Shown here piece after piece: positions 10,200-18,909 of a DNA stretch of 64,000 nucleotides. Source of the DNA: Streptomyces sp. BK208 (GTDB lineage: Bacteria > Actinomycetota > Actinomycetes > Streptomycetales > Streptomycetaceae); NCBI RefSeq assembly GCF_004364245.1, contig NZ_SOAV01000012.1:1-64000 (forward strand), written 5' to 3'. The translations under genes and the position numbers were made by a program. The number at the start of each line of letters is the position of its first letter. Position 1 is the stretch's first letter. The notes beneath the pieces are model-generated. The model did not search any database and was not told where the DNA came from. It worked only from the letters and a program-made list of their open reading frames with translations.

Positions 10200-10487
10200 C
10201 TATCGGGCGCCCGCCGCACCGCGGCGGATGCCGAGGCGCTCGACCAGCGCACGGAAGCGCTGGATGTCCTTCTTGGCGAGGTACTGCAGCAGCCGGCGAC
10301 GCTGGCCGACCAGGATGAGCAGACCACGACGGGAGTGGTGGTCGTGCTTGTGGGTCTTGAGGTGCTCGGTCAGGTCGGAGATCCGACGGGACAGCAGAGC
10401 GACCTGGACCTCGGGGGAGCCGGTGTCGCCCTCCTTGGTACCGAACTCGGTGATGATCTGCTTCTTCACTGCGGCGTCGAGCGACAC
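10200..10487 (-). CDS. rpsO: 30S ribosomal protein S15
   Basis: 95-residue primary 16S rRNA-binding protein of the small subunit platform. The sequence carries the S15 hallmarks TGSPEVQVALLS, HKHDHHSRRGLL and LVGQRRRLLQYL. The GTG start at 10487 is preceded by AGAGGAG with 5-nt spacing, an almost ideal ribosome-binding site. Longer in-frame readings from 10682 include 65 residues without homology. It is followed by a hairpin and pnp. bldB is divergent, 454 bp away. Confidence 0.97.
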   Translation of the reverse strand: MSLDAAVKKQIITEFGTKEGDTGSPEVQVALLSRRISDLTEHLKTHKHDHHSRRGLLILVGQRRRLLQYLAKKDIQRFRALVERLGIRRGAAGAR

Positions 10488-10941
10488 GCGTACTCCTCTT
10501 GGTCTGTGACTGGCCACCGAGTGCCCCCGGTCTACGTCTCGGGGGATCTTCCACGACTCGGAAGGCGGGGATCCGCTGGGCGCGACCTCCAGGGCTCGAG
10601 GGCTCCGGGGGCGCGTACACATACGGCCGTCACACAGCGTACCAGTCGGGAGGCACCGCCCGTCCCGGGCCCGGGGAGTCACCGGCCCGCACGTCCCGGC
10701 CCGGGCGGCAGGTGGATGCCCGGGCAGGTGCGTAGTGGGCGTGGGAGGCCGAAGCGCACGGTGGAGGTCTTCGGGCCGAGAGAGTCGTGTCTCGGCGAGT
10801 CGCCGAGTCGGAATGTCAAGGAGTCGACAGTGCCGTCACTCCCTGCCTGGTGAGAGGTGTGCGAACGGCACTTCGGCAGGAAGGGCAGCAAGTAGGGTAG
10901 CCGCACAGTTCGTTGGCGCAGCAGGAAGGACCGGAGCCCCG
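10488..10941. promoter_or_regulatory. Divergent rpsO / bldB control region
   Basis: 454 bp without a convincing gene. It should hold the promoters for rpsO (leftward) and bldB (rightward). Visible elements are a TGCCCGGGCA palindrome at 10718-10727, a near-palindrome CTCGGCGAGTCGCCGAG at about 10793-10809 and a TAGGGT hexamer at 10893-10898 that could be a bldB -10 element. No matching -35 element stands out, so the promoter calls are weak. Confidence 0.4.
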
Positions 10942-11238
10942 ATGGCCGATGTCGAGGACAAGGAACTCCGAGCACGCAAGGACAGGGAGCGGGACGAGCT
11001 CTACGCCCTGGACATCTCCGGCGTCGAATGGCACAGCGCGCCCGGCACCGAGACCCACGAGGAACGGGTCGAGATCGCCTACCTCCCGGACGGCGCGGTC
11101 GCCATGCGGTCGTCCCTCGACCCGGACACCGTGCTGCGGTACACCGAGGCGGAGTGGCGGGCGTTCGTGCTCGGTGCGCGGGACGGGGAGTTCGACCTGG
11201 AGCCGGCGCCCCGGGAGAGCGGGAAAGACGCCGGCTGA
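10942..11238 (+). CDS. bldB: Developmental regulator BldB (DUF397-like)
   Basis: 98-residue protein beginning MADVEDKELRARKDRERDEL. It matches BldB of streptomycetes in size, character and gene position, between rpsO and the SCO5717-type ATPase. BldB is known to be needed for aerial mycelium formation and antibiotic production, and forms dimers. Its biochemical action is unsettled. The family is related to the AbaA/DUF397 small proteins usually paired with XRE regulators, but no XRE partner is adjacent here. The ATG at 10942 follows AAGGA. Longer in-frame readings start in non-conserved upstream DNA. Identification is from recall of sequence and context, not alignment. Confidence 0.88.
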   Translation: MADVEDKELRARKDRERDELYALDISGVEWHSAPGTETHEERVEIAYLPDGAVAMRSSLDPDTVLRYTEAEWRAFVLGARDGEFDLEPAPRESGKDAG

Positions 11239-11319
11239 CGCTTCGGCCGGGCGGACGCTGCTGCCCCGCCGGACGGACTGATCACCAGGTGTCCCACCCC
11301 GTCCGCCCGGTCCGGTCCG

Positions 11320-12912
11320 TCAGGGCTTCTTCGATGCGCTGCCGCCGATGCCCAGTACGAGGTAGCTCCACTGCTTGGTCTTGGGTTCGGCCGGGCCGTT
11401 CGCGGCCTTGACGCCGAAGAAGAGGCGGCCGTTCTGGACCACGATGTCGTTCTCGTTCGTCCCCGTCATCATCTGCGCCTCGCTCGGCAGGCCGAAGTAG
11501 AGGTACGGCACCTCCTCGTCCGTCGCCGGATCCACGGCGACCAGTGCGTTCGGTGCGATGTCGTCGTTGCTCAGCCGCAGGGCGAGGAGCTGGTCGCCGC
11601 TCATGCGCACCGGGTGGAGCAGCGCCCCGGGGCCGGAGTCGAACTTCTTGGTGGTGTTCCCGGTGGCGAGGTCGAAGCCGATGATCCAGTTGGAGGTCTG
11701 CTTCTCGAGCTGGTCCTTGCTGCGGATGAAGACCTCGTCCTTTCCGACGGCGATGGTCGGGCAGTCGTCGATCAGGAGGTAGTCGGTGAGGGAGCACTCG
11801 GCTGCGTAGGCGCCGTTGCGCAGACTGATGGTGGCGCGGTTGCGGCCCCGGTCGTCGAGGGAGATGAGGTCGGTGACCACGGTGTCACCGGCGGACACGG
11901 CGATGACCGCCGGATCGACCGAGGGCACGTCGAGGGTGCGGACGCCCTTGGCCGCGGAGTACGTCCACCGGGCCTCACCCGTCGCCGGGTCCAGCTTGCG
12001 CAGTTTGTACGTGCCGTTCTGCGGGGAGCCCGCGGGAAGGCTCTCGTCGCCGCTCCAGCACTCCTCCCGGACGATCAGGCCGCGGCCGCCGGCGACGCCC
12101 ATGTCCTGGCAGGGCGCGGTGGTCGTCGTGGTCCAGCGGGTGGCGCCCTTCTTCATGTCGTACCCGACGGTGCCACCGCCCCAGGTGACGGCGACCGTGC
12201 CGTGCGCGAGGGCGACGCCGGGCCGGTCCTTGTCGGTGCCCGCCACGTCGCCGGACTCCCGCCCGGCCGCGGAGACGGGGAACTTGGCTTCCCAGACCAG
12301 GCGGCCGTCGTCGAGGTCGACGAGGGCGACCTGGTTGCAGAGGGCCTCCTCCGCCCAGTCGTTGGCCCGGAAGAGGACGGCGGTGCGGTGGTCGCCGGTG
12401 ACGTGGCGTGTGTAGCCGCAGATCGGGCCGTCGAGTTCGAGCCGCCACTTCTCGTCGCCCGGCGCGGCGTCGGTGCCGATGGCCAGACCGACGAGGGTCT
12501 TGTTGATGCCCTTGGCGAGGATGCGGTCCGTGGCCCACATCCCGGGCATCTCCACGTGCTCCCCGGTCTTCATGTCGTCCACCGAGAAGCGGAACGCCAT
12601 CTGGCCGTTGGTGCTCGCGGGCGGCTTCTCGACCGTCTCGCGGACGTCGAGCGGGCCCTGCGCGATCGGATCCCGGGACTTGCCCGGGGTGTCGGAGGCC
12701 CCGCCGTCGCGCCCCCACAGCAGCCAGCCGCCGGTGCCGAGCGCCCCGGCCAGGACCACCGCGAGCAGCACGATCAGCAGCTTGCGGGGGCCTGTTCGCC
12801 CCGCGCCGCCGTTCCCGCTGCCGCCGGGGCCGCGCGGGCCGGGCCGGCTCTCGGCGGAATCAGCGGCGGTCGGGGGCCCTGAGGGCATGGACGGGGGCGG
12901 GCCGAAGCTCAC
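11320..12912 (-). CDS. Membrane-anchored PQQ-like beta-propeller protein
   Basis: 530 aa. A proline/glycine-rich cytoplasmic N-terminus (1-43) and one membrane helix (about 44-66, KLLIVLLAVVLAGALGTGGW) precede a large extracytoplasmic part. That part has repeated beta-propeller blade patterns (VALVDLDDGRLVWEAKF, WTYSAAKGV, IIGFDLATGNTTKKF, LVAVDPATDEEVPY). Such PQQ-like repeats usually serve as binding or assembly scaffolds rather than quinoprotein enzymes. The GTG start follows GAGGAAGAGG. It is divergent from the SCO5717-type ATPase gene, and its upstream region carries a 26-bp tandem repeat. Function is unknown. Confidence 0.8.
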   Translation of the reverse strand: MSFGPPPSMPSGPPTAADSAESRPGPRGPGGSGNGGAGRTGPRKLLIVLLAVVLAGALGTGGWLLWGRDGGASDTPGKSRDPIAQGPLDVRETVEKPPASTNGQMAFRFSVDDMKTGEHVEMPGMWATDRILAKGINKTLVGLAIGTDAAPGDEKWRLELDGPICGYTRHVTGDHRTAVLFRANDWAEEALCNQVALVDLDDGRLVWEAKFPVSAAGRESGDVAGTDKDRPGVALAHGTVAVTWGGGTVGYDMKKGATRWTTTTTAPCQDMGVAGGRGLIVREECWSGDESLPAGSPQNGTYKLRKLDPATGEARWTYSAAKGVRTLDVPSVDPAVIAVSAGDTVVTDLISLDDRGRNRATISLRNGAYAAECSLTDYLLIDDCPTIAVGKDEVFIRSKDQLEKQTSNWIIGFDLATGNTTKKFDSGPGALLHPVRMSGDQLLALRLSNDDIAPNALVAVDPATDEEVPYLYFGLPSEAQMMTGTNENDIVVQNGRLFFGVKAANGPAEPKTKQWSYLVLGIGGSASKKP

Positions 12913-12928
12913 TCGGGGCCTCTTCCTC

Positions 12929-12992
12929 TTCTCTGGGAATTCCGGTGGTTCCGGTTCTCTGGGAATTCCGGTGGTTTCGGGGGGAATTCCGG
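12929..12992. repeat. 26-bp tandem repeat with GGAATTCC core
   Basis: Two nearly identical 26-bp units (12929-12954 and 12955-12980) and a partial third (to 12992), each carrying GGGAATTCCGG. The array lies 17 bp upstream of the start codon of the leftward PQQ-propeller gene, so it falls in that gene's leader or promoter region. Confidence 0.85.
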
Positions 12993-13341
12993 CAACGGGA
13001 CGACGGAGATCGCCACCAACTATGCCGGGCTCGTGATCACTCGATGGAACCGGGTGGTGACGGGCGGAGTCATCCTCCGTACGAGGGTGGGCAGATGAAG
13101 CGACGTGATGCTTCCCGGACGCCTGCGGTGCGACGGGCGGGACTTCCGGGGGAGGGCAGGGGCTGCCGGGGCGGGGCTCGTGATGATTAGGCTGGTGTCG
13201 GGCGCGACACCAGAACCCGTGAGCGGGCGTCGGCGTCCCAGGGGGAGGACCGGTGGATCGGACGACCTCGGACCATTCCGAAAGACAAGCAAGGGTCGCC
13301 CCAGCACGGCTTGAGGGTGCTCGACCACACCAGGAGGAACT
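12993..13341. promoter_or_regulatory. Divergent control region before the large ATPase
   Basis: Remaining spacer between the PQQ-propeller gene and the rightward ATPase gene. It holds no supported gene. AGGAGGAA lies 5-12 nt before the GTG at 13342 and is a good ribosome-binding site. I could not pick a confident promoter. Confidence 0.4.
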
Positions 13342-16300
13342 GTGAGCAGCGATCGGGACGGGACGCGCGGGGGCTGGGCTACACCCGGCGATGACCAGCC
13401 CGACGCGGAGTCCTCCATCGAGACGACCGGTGAGTTCACCATCGACTACGCGCCGCCCGCCTGGTACACGCAGAACGCGTCCGGTGACGGTGGGCAGGAG
13501 GAGAGCGAGGAGTCCGGGACCCCTTCCGGGTCCTCTTCCGGGTCCTCTCCCGAGCCGTCTTCAGAGCCTTCCTCCGGTTCGTCCTCTTCTTCCGGACCTT
13601 CGGGACCTTCCGGTCCGTCTACTCCGCGTGGTCCGGTTCCGCCCTTGCCGGGGCTGACTCCGCCGCCGCACGCGACGCCCAACGGGTCTTCGTCCGTTCC
13701 AGCTCCCGCTCCTGGTGCGCCGTTCACGCCGCCGCCTCCGGCGCCCGCTCCGGGTGCCGCCTTCACGCCGCCTCCGCCGCCGGGGCCGGGCGCGCCGTTC
13801 ACGCCCCCCGCGCCGCCGAGCGCAGGACCGACCGGGGTGCCCAGGCTGCCGGTGGGGAGCGGGTTCGAGCCGCAGCCTCAGCCGGTGCCCCGGCAGTCGC
13901 CGGTGCCGGAGCCCGAGGACGGGCCGGCAGCGCAGGTGCCGGAGCCGGAGTCGCAGGCCCCGGCCGACCGGGCTCCGGCCGACCGGGCTCCGGGCGCGGA
14001 TCCCGCGTCTCCCACGGCCCTGCCGGCGTTTCCGGCCGGTGGATTCCAGCTCCAGGCCCCCACGCCGCCGCCCGCCGAGAAGCCCGAACCTGCCGTCCAG
14101 CCCGAACCGGTCGCCGAGCCGGAGCCTGCCGTCACGCCCGAGGCGGCGGCCGAGCCGGAGTTCGGCGTCGACGACCTCGGCAGCGGGGATCTGGACAGCG
14201 GTGCCACCATGCGCTTCTCCGCGGTCGCCCTGAAGCGCGCGATCGCCGAACGGGCCGCGGCGGAAGACGCTTCCGGGGAGACCCCGGACAGCTCCCCCGC
14301 GGTCACGGACGACGTCGCGGAGACCGGGCGCGCCGACGGTACCGAAGACACCGCTGCAGGAGCCTCGGACGGCGACGCCGGCGCCGACGCCGACTCCGAC
14401 GCCGTTTCCGAGAAGGTCTCCGGCGAGGCCCCCGACGAGGCGTCCGACGCCGGGGACGGCGACGTGGACGACTTCCGCCCCGATGTGCCCGCCCAGGACG
14501 CCGAGCCGGAGCCGGTCGCCCCGGCCGCCGAGCCCGGTCCCGTCCTCGATGCCGGGGCCAAGGACGACCCCGCGGACAGCGTTTCCGCGGCGGGCGAGCC
14601 CGAGGACGCGGTGCCCTCCGACGCCGCACCACCGGCCGACAGCGCGCCTCAGGACGCCGTTCCGCAGGACGCCGTTCCGCAGGACGCACCGCCTCCCGCT
14701 CCGGCACCGGCACCGGCACCGGCACCGGCACCGGGCGGAATGCCGCCGCTGCCTCCGTCGTACCCGCCGGTCGCACCCGCGCCGGCCCAGCAGTGGCCCG
14801 TGCAGCCGCAGCCCGCCCCGGCCGTTCCGGAGCAGCCCTCCGTGCCGGCCCAGCAGCCTTCGTTCCAGCCGCAGGCTCCGCAGCCGGCGCCCGCCGCCTG
14901 GAACCAGCCGGCCGCCGCGCCCGACCAGGTGACCGCACCGCCCGCTCCCCCGGCCCCGCAGACCGGTTACGGCTTCCCGCAGCCCGGTGCACCGGCTCCC
15001 CAGCCGCACCCGCAGCAGCACTCCCCCGCCCAGCCCGGCGGATACGGCTTCCCGCAGGCGCCGTACGGCCAGCCGCCGCAGCAGCCGTACCCCGGCATGC
15101 CCCAGCCTGGACAGCAGGGGCACCAGGCGCCGCAGGCACCGCAGGTGCCACCGGCCCAGGCAGGTCAGCCGGGCCACCCGGGCCAGGCCCCGGACGCACC
15201 CCACGCCATGCAGCCGCCCCAGGCGATGCAGCCGCCCGCGCAGCAGCCCCAGCAGCTTGGACAGCAGCAGCCGGGACAGCAGCCGGAGCAACACCAGGCC
15301 CACCAGCCGCTTCAGCCCCACCCGCAGGCACCGCAGCCCCAGCCCCAGCCCCAGCCACCGACGCAGCAGCCGCCGCAGCCGCAGCACCCCGAGCCGCCCG
15401 CCGATCCCCGGCTCGGTGCCGCCTGGCCTCAGCCCATGCAGCACGACCAGCGGCAGCCCACCAACCCGGGGGCGGCACCGCTCGGTTACACGGCTGCCGT
15501 GGAGCTGTCGTCCGACCGGCTGCTCAACAACAAGCGCCAGAAGGCGAGGAGCAGCCGTCCCGCGGCCGGCGGTTCGCGGTTCAAGCTGGGCGGGAAGAAG
15601 GAAGAGGCCGAGCGGCAGCGGAAGCTGGACCTGATCCGCACGCCGGTGCTGTCCTGCTACCGCATCGCCGTCATCAGCCTCAAGGGCGGCGTCGGCAAGA
15701 CGACCACCACCACCGCGCTCGGCTCCACGCTCGCCACCGAGCGGCAGGACAAGATCCTCGCGATCGACGCCAACCCGGACGCCGGTACGCTCGGCCGCCG
15801 GGTGCGCCGGGAGACCGGCGCCACCATCCGTGACCTCGTCCAGGCGATCCCGTACCTCAACTCGTACATGGACATCAGGCGGTTCACCTCGCAGGCCTCG
15901 TCCGGTCTGGAGATCATCGCCAACGACGTCGACCCGGCCGTGTCCACGGCCTTCAACGACGAGGACTACCGGCGCGCGATCGACGTGCTCGGTCAGCAGT
16001 ACCCGATCATCCTCACCGACTCGGGCACCGGTCTCCTCTACAGCGCCATGCGCGGTGTGCTGGACCTCGCCGACCAGCTCATCATCATCTCGACGCCGTC
16101 CGTGGACGGTGCGAGCAGCGCCAGTACGACCCTGGACTGGCTGTCCGCGCACGGGTACGCCGACCTCGTCTCCCGGTCGATCACGGTCATCTCCGGGGTC
16201 CGTGAGACCGGCAAGATGATCAAGGTCGACGACATCGTGGGGCATTTCCAGACGCGGTGCCGGGGTGTGGTCGTGGTGCCGTTCGACGAGCATCTGGCCG

Positions 16301-16737
16301 CCGGCGCCGAGGTCGACCTGGACATGATGCGGCCGAAGGTGCGGGAGGCGTACTTCAACCTCGCGGCGATGGTCGCCGAGGACTTCGTCCGTCACCAGCA
16401 GTCGCACGGCCTGTGGACGTCCGACGGCAACCCGCCGCCGGTGGCCGCCCCGCCCATGCCGGGCCACGCGATGCCGCCGCAGCCGATGCCGGGCCAGGGC
16501 GTTCCGGGCCCGCCGATGCCGGGCCAAGCGGTTCCGGGCCAGCCGATGCCCCCGCAGCCGGGGCAGCCGTACCCGCCGCAGCCGGGACCCGGAGCCGGAC
16601 AGCAGCAGCCGTATCCCCAGCCGGGTTACGGTCAGCCCCACGCCCAGCAGCCCGGATACGGGTACCCGCCGCAACAAGGCCAGCCGGGACAGCCCGGGCA
16701 GCCCGGGCAGGCGCCGCCTCCCCCGCCCCAGCAGTAG
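13342..16737 (+). CDS. SCO5717-family growth-regulating ParA/MinD-like ATPase
   Basis: 1131 aa. Residues 1 to about 730 are a disordered Pro/Gln/Ala/Glu-rich region. The deviant Walker A motif KGGVGKTT is at 781-788, within a P-loop ATPase domain of roughly 765-1020 that includes AIDANPDAGTLGRRV and IILTDSGTGLL. A proline/glycine/glutamine-rich tail follows, with MPGQ-type repeats. ParA/MinD ATPases position or partition cellular cargo. The streptomycete family is named after SCO5717, described as growth-regulating. The GTG start has AGGAGGAA upstream. It is a monocistronic unit, closed by the hairpin at 16753-16784. The partner and cargo are not visible here. Confidence 0.85.
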   Translation: MSSDRDGTRGGWATPGDDQPDAESSIETTGEFTIDYAPPAWYTQNASGDGGQEESEESGTPSGSSSGSSPEPSSEPSSGSSSSSGPSGPSGPSTPRGPVPPLPGLTPPPHATPNGSSSVPAPAPGAPFTPPPPAPAPGAAFTPPPPPGPGAPFTPPAPPSAGPTGVPRLPVGSGFEPQPQPVPRQSPVPEPEDGPAAQVPEPESQAPADRAPADRAPGADPASPTALPAFPAGGFQLQAPTPPPAEKPEPAVQPEPVAEPEPAVTPEAAAEPEFGVDDLGSGDLDSGATMRFSAVALKRAIAERAAAEDASGETPDSSPAVTDDVAETGRADGTEDTAAGASDGDAGADADSDAVSEKVSGEAPDEASDAGDGDVDDFRPDVPAQDAEPEPVAPAAEPGPVLDAGAKDDPADSVSAAGEPEDAVPSDAAPPADSAPQDAVPQDAVPQDAPPPAPAPAPAPAPAPGGMPPLPPSYPPVAPAPAQQWPVQPQPAPAVPEQPSVPAQQPSFQPQAPQPAPAAWNQPAAAPDQVTAPPAPPAPQTGYGFPQPGAPAPQPHPQQHSPAQPGGYGFPQAPYGQPPQQPYPGMPQPGQQGHQAPQAPQVPPAQAGQPGHPGQAPDAPHAMQPPQAMQPPAQQPQQLGQQQPGQQPEQHQAHQPLQPHPQAPQPQPQPQPPTQQPPQPQHPEPPADPRLGAAWPQPMQHDQRQPTNPGAAPLGYTAAVELSSDRLLNNKRQKARSSRPAAGGSRFKLGGKKEEAERQRKLDLIRTPVLSCYRIAVISLKGGVGKTTTTTALGSTLATERQDKILAIDANPDAGTLGRRVRRETGATIRDLVQAIPYLNSYMDIRRFTSQASSGLEIIANDVDPAVSTAFNDEDYRRAIDVLGQQYPIILTDSGTGLLYSAMRGVLDLADQLIIISTPSVDGASSASTTLDWLSAHGYADLVSRSITVISGVRETGKMIKVDDIVGHFQTRCRGVVVVPFDEHLAAGAEVDLDMMRPKVREAYFNLAAMVAEDFVRHQQSHGLWTSDGNPPPVAAPPMPGHAMPPQPMPGQGVPGPPMPGQAVPGQPMPPQPGQPYPPQPGPGAGQQQPYPQPGYGQPHAQQPGYGYPPQQGQPGQPGQPGQAPPPPPQQ

Positions 16738-16752
16738 CCCGACCCGCCTCCG

Positions 16753-16784
16753 AAGGCCCGCACCGTCCCCTCGGTGCGGGCCTT
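16753..16784 (+). terminator. Terminator after the ParA/MinD-like ATPase
   Basis: Perfect 13-bp stem (AAGGCCCGCACCG with CGGTGCGGGCCTT) and a 6-nt loop, 15 bp after the stop codon, followed by TGTG. Confidence 0.88.
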
Positions 16785-16918
16785 TGTGCGTGTGCGAACG
16801 ACAACGTCCGCCCCAGCCGTCACGCTCTCACCAGCAAGGCGCCAGTGGTCTGCGCCAATGAGGGTCACACATCGGTCAAGTAGCCGTTTCCGCAGGCCAC
16901 ATGGGGTTTGACATACCG

Positions 16919-16948
16919 TTGACGCGCGCAGACTGCCGCTGGTAGACA
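16919..16948 (+). promoter_or_regulatory. Candidate promoter of the oligopeptide ABC operon
   Basis: TTGACG (16919-16924) and TAGACA (16943-16948), separated by 18 bp, match a sigma-HrdB-type promoter. A second TTGACA lies at 16908-16913. Transcription would start about 85 bp before the solute-binding protein gene. The rest of 16785-17040 shows no gene. Confidence 0.5.
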
Positions 16949-17040
16949 CACATGTCGTTCCGCGTTCACCACCGTTCAAGCCCGCCTCACGCGAGGGCGC
17001 CCCGGCGTCTGCGCGTGCGATGACGCGAGGTCAGGTAGTC

Positions 17041-18909
17041 ATGAGCACACACGATCAGCACGGCAGCGGACGACGTTCCGCCCACCGGCCGTGGAGAATC
17101 CGCCTCCTCGCGGCAGCGGGGGCCGGCGCGCTGCTCCTCGCCTCGGGGGCGATCGCCCCCTCGGCCTCGGCGAAGGACGACGGCGGGGACGACGGCGGGG
17201 ACAAGGTGCTCAACGTCGCCGTGGCGCAGAGCGTGGACTCGCTCAGCCCCTTCCTCGCGGTACGGCTGCTCAGCACAAGCATCCACCGGCTGACGTACGA
17301 GTACCTGACCAACTACGACGCCAAGGACAACCACGTCATACCCGGGCTCGCCACCGAGTGGAAGTCCTCCTCGGACAAGCTGACCTGGACGTACACGATC
17401 CGCTCCGACTCCAAGTGGTCGGACGGCGAGCAGGCCACCGCCGAGGACGCGGCGTGGACGTTCAACACGATGATGACCGACCCGGGCGCCGCCACCGCCA
17501 ACGGCAGCTTCGTCGGCAACTTCGCGAAGGTCACCGCGCCCAGCCCGACCCAGCTGGTGATCCGGCTGAAGAAGCCGCAGGCGACGATGACCGCGCTGGA
17601 CGTGCCGATCGTGCCCAAGCACGTGTGGGAGAAGGTCGACGACTTCTCGAAGTTCAACAACGACAAGGACTTCCCGGTCGTCGGCAACGGCCCCTTCGTG
17701 CTGACCGACTACAAGCCGGACAGCTATGTGCGGCTGAAGGCCAACAAGGACTTCTGGCGCGGCGCACCGAAGTTCGACGAGCTGGTGTTCCGGTACTACA
17801 AGGACCAGGACGCCGCCGTCGCCGCCCTGCGCAAGGGCGAGGTGTCGTTCGTCGCCGGGTCGCCCTCGCTGACGCCGGCCCAGGCCGACTCGCTCAAGGG
17901 CGAGGAGAACATCCGCGTCAACGACGCCCCCGGCCGCCGCTTCTACGCCCTGGCCACCAACCCGGGCGCGCGGGCGAAGGACGGCACGAAGTTCGGTGAC
18001 GGCGACCCCTCGCTGCTGGACCAGCGGGTGCGCAACGCGTTGTTCATGGCGGTGGACCGCAAGGCGATCGTCGACAAGGTGTTCCAGGGCCACGCGGTCG
18101 AGGGGGCCGGCTACATACCGCCGCGCTTCTCCTCGTACTTCTTCGAGCCGTCGTCCGGGCAGGAGCTGGCGTACGACCCGGAGCGGGCCGCCAAGCTGCT
18201 CGACGAGGCGGGCTACCGGACGAACGCCGACGGCAAGCGCCTCGGCAAGGACGGCAAGCCGCTGGACTACCGCGTGCTGTGCCACGCCACCGACCCGAAC
18301 GACAAGGCGGTCGGCAAGTACCTCCAGGAGTGGTGGGGCGAGCTGGGCATCTCGGTGACCCTCGACTGCCTGGACAACGTGACCGATCCGTGGCTGGCCG
18401 GCAAGTACGACCTCGCCTTCGACGGCTGGTCCGTCAACCCCGACCCGGACTTCGTGCTCTCCATCCACACCTGCGCGGCGCTCCCTGCGACGCCGAAGGA
18501 CACCGGGGCCACGGACAACTTCATCTGCGACAAGAAGTACGACGAGCTGTACGCGAAGCAGTTGGGCGAGTACGACGCCGGCAAGCGGGCCGAGGTCGTC
18601 AAGCAGATGCAGTCCCGGCTGTACGACACCGGGTACATGAACGTGATGGCGTACCCGAACGCGGTCGAGGCCTATCGCACGGACCAGATCAAGTCGATCA
18701 CGACGATGCCCTCCGACGCGGGCAACATCTACGGACAGGACGGCTACTGGAGCTGGTGGTCGGCGGTTCCCGCGGACTCCGGTGACTCCTCCGGGAGTTC
18801 GTCGTCGACCGGCACGGTGATCGGGATCGCGGCGGGCGTCGTCGTCCTCGCCGGTCTCGGAGTGCTCTTCGCCGTCCGCCGCCGGGCGTCGGCGGACGAC
18901 CGTGAGTAG
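17041..18909 (+). CDS. ABC transporter solute-binding protein, family 5, C-terminally anchored
   Basis: Peptide/nickel-type (SBP_bac_5) binding protein of 622 aa from the ATG at 17041. A Sec signal peptide at about 1-44 ends in ASA. The binding domain spans about 55-580, with typical segments such as ATEWKSSSDKLTWTYTIRSDSKWSDG and VGNGPFVLTDY. A serine-rich linker leads to one membrane helix near the C-terminus (VIGIAAGVVVLAGLGVLFAV) and a basic tail. No lipobox cysteine is present, so it is probably held by this helix instead of a lipid. First gene of an operon with two permeases and two ATPases. The stop overlaps the next start by 8 nt. The substrate is probably peptide-like but is not proven. 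Confidence 0.9.
   Translation: MSTHDQHGSGRRSAHRPWRIRLLAAAGAGALLLASGAIAPSASAKDDGGDDGGDKVLNVAVAQSVDSLSPFLAVRLLSTSIHRLTYEYLTNYDAKDNHVIPGLATEWKSSSDKLTWTYTIRSDSKWSDGEQATAEDAAWTFNTMMTDPGAATANGSFVGNFAKVTAPSPTQLVIRLKKPQATMTALDVPIVPKHVWEKVDDFSKFNNDKDFPVVGNGPFVLTDYKPDSYVRLKANKDFWRGAPKFDELVFRYYKDQDAAVAALRKGEVSFVAGSPSLTPAQADSLKGEENIRVNDAPGRRFYALATNPGARAKDGTKFGDGDPSLLDQRVRNALFMAVDRKAIVDKVFQGHAVEGAGYIPPRFSSYFFEPSSGQELAYDPERAAKLLDEAGYRTNADGKRLGKDGKPLDYRVLCHATDPNDKAVGKYLQEWWGELGISVTLDCLDNVTDPWLAGKYDLAFDGWSVNPDPDFVLSIHTCAALPATPKDTGATDNFICDKKYDELYAKQLGEYDAGKRAEVVKQMQSRLYDTGYMNVMAYPNAVEAYRTDQIKSITTMPSDAGNIYGQDGYWSWWSAVPADSGDSSGSSSSTGTVIGIAAGVVVLAGLGVLFAVRRRASADDRE

Noticed and set aside
13561..16677. Arg/Gly-rich frame of more than 1000 codons opposite the ParA/MinD-like ATPase
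   Set aside because: Complement of a proline-rich coding sequence; the sense strand has a Walker motif and a good start site.
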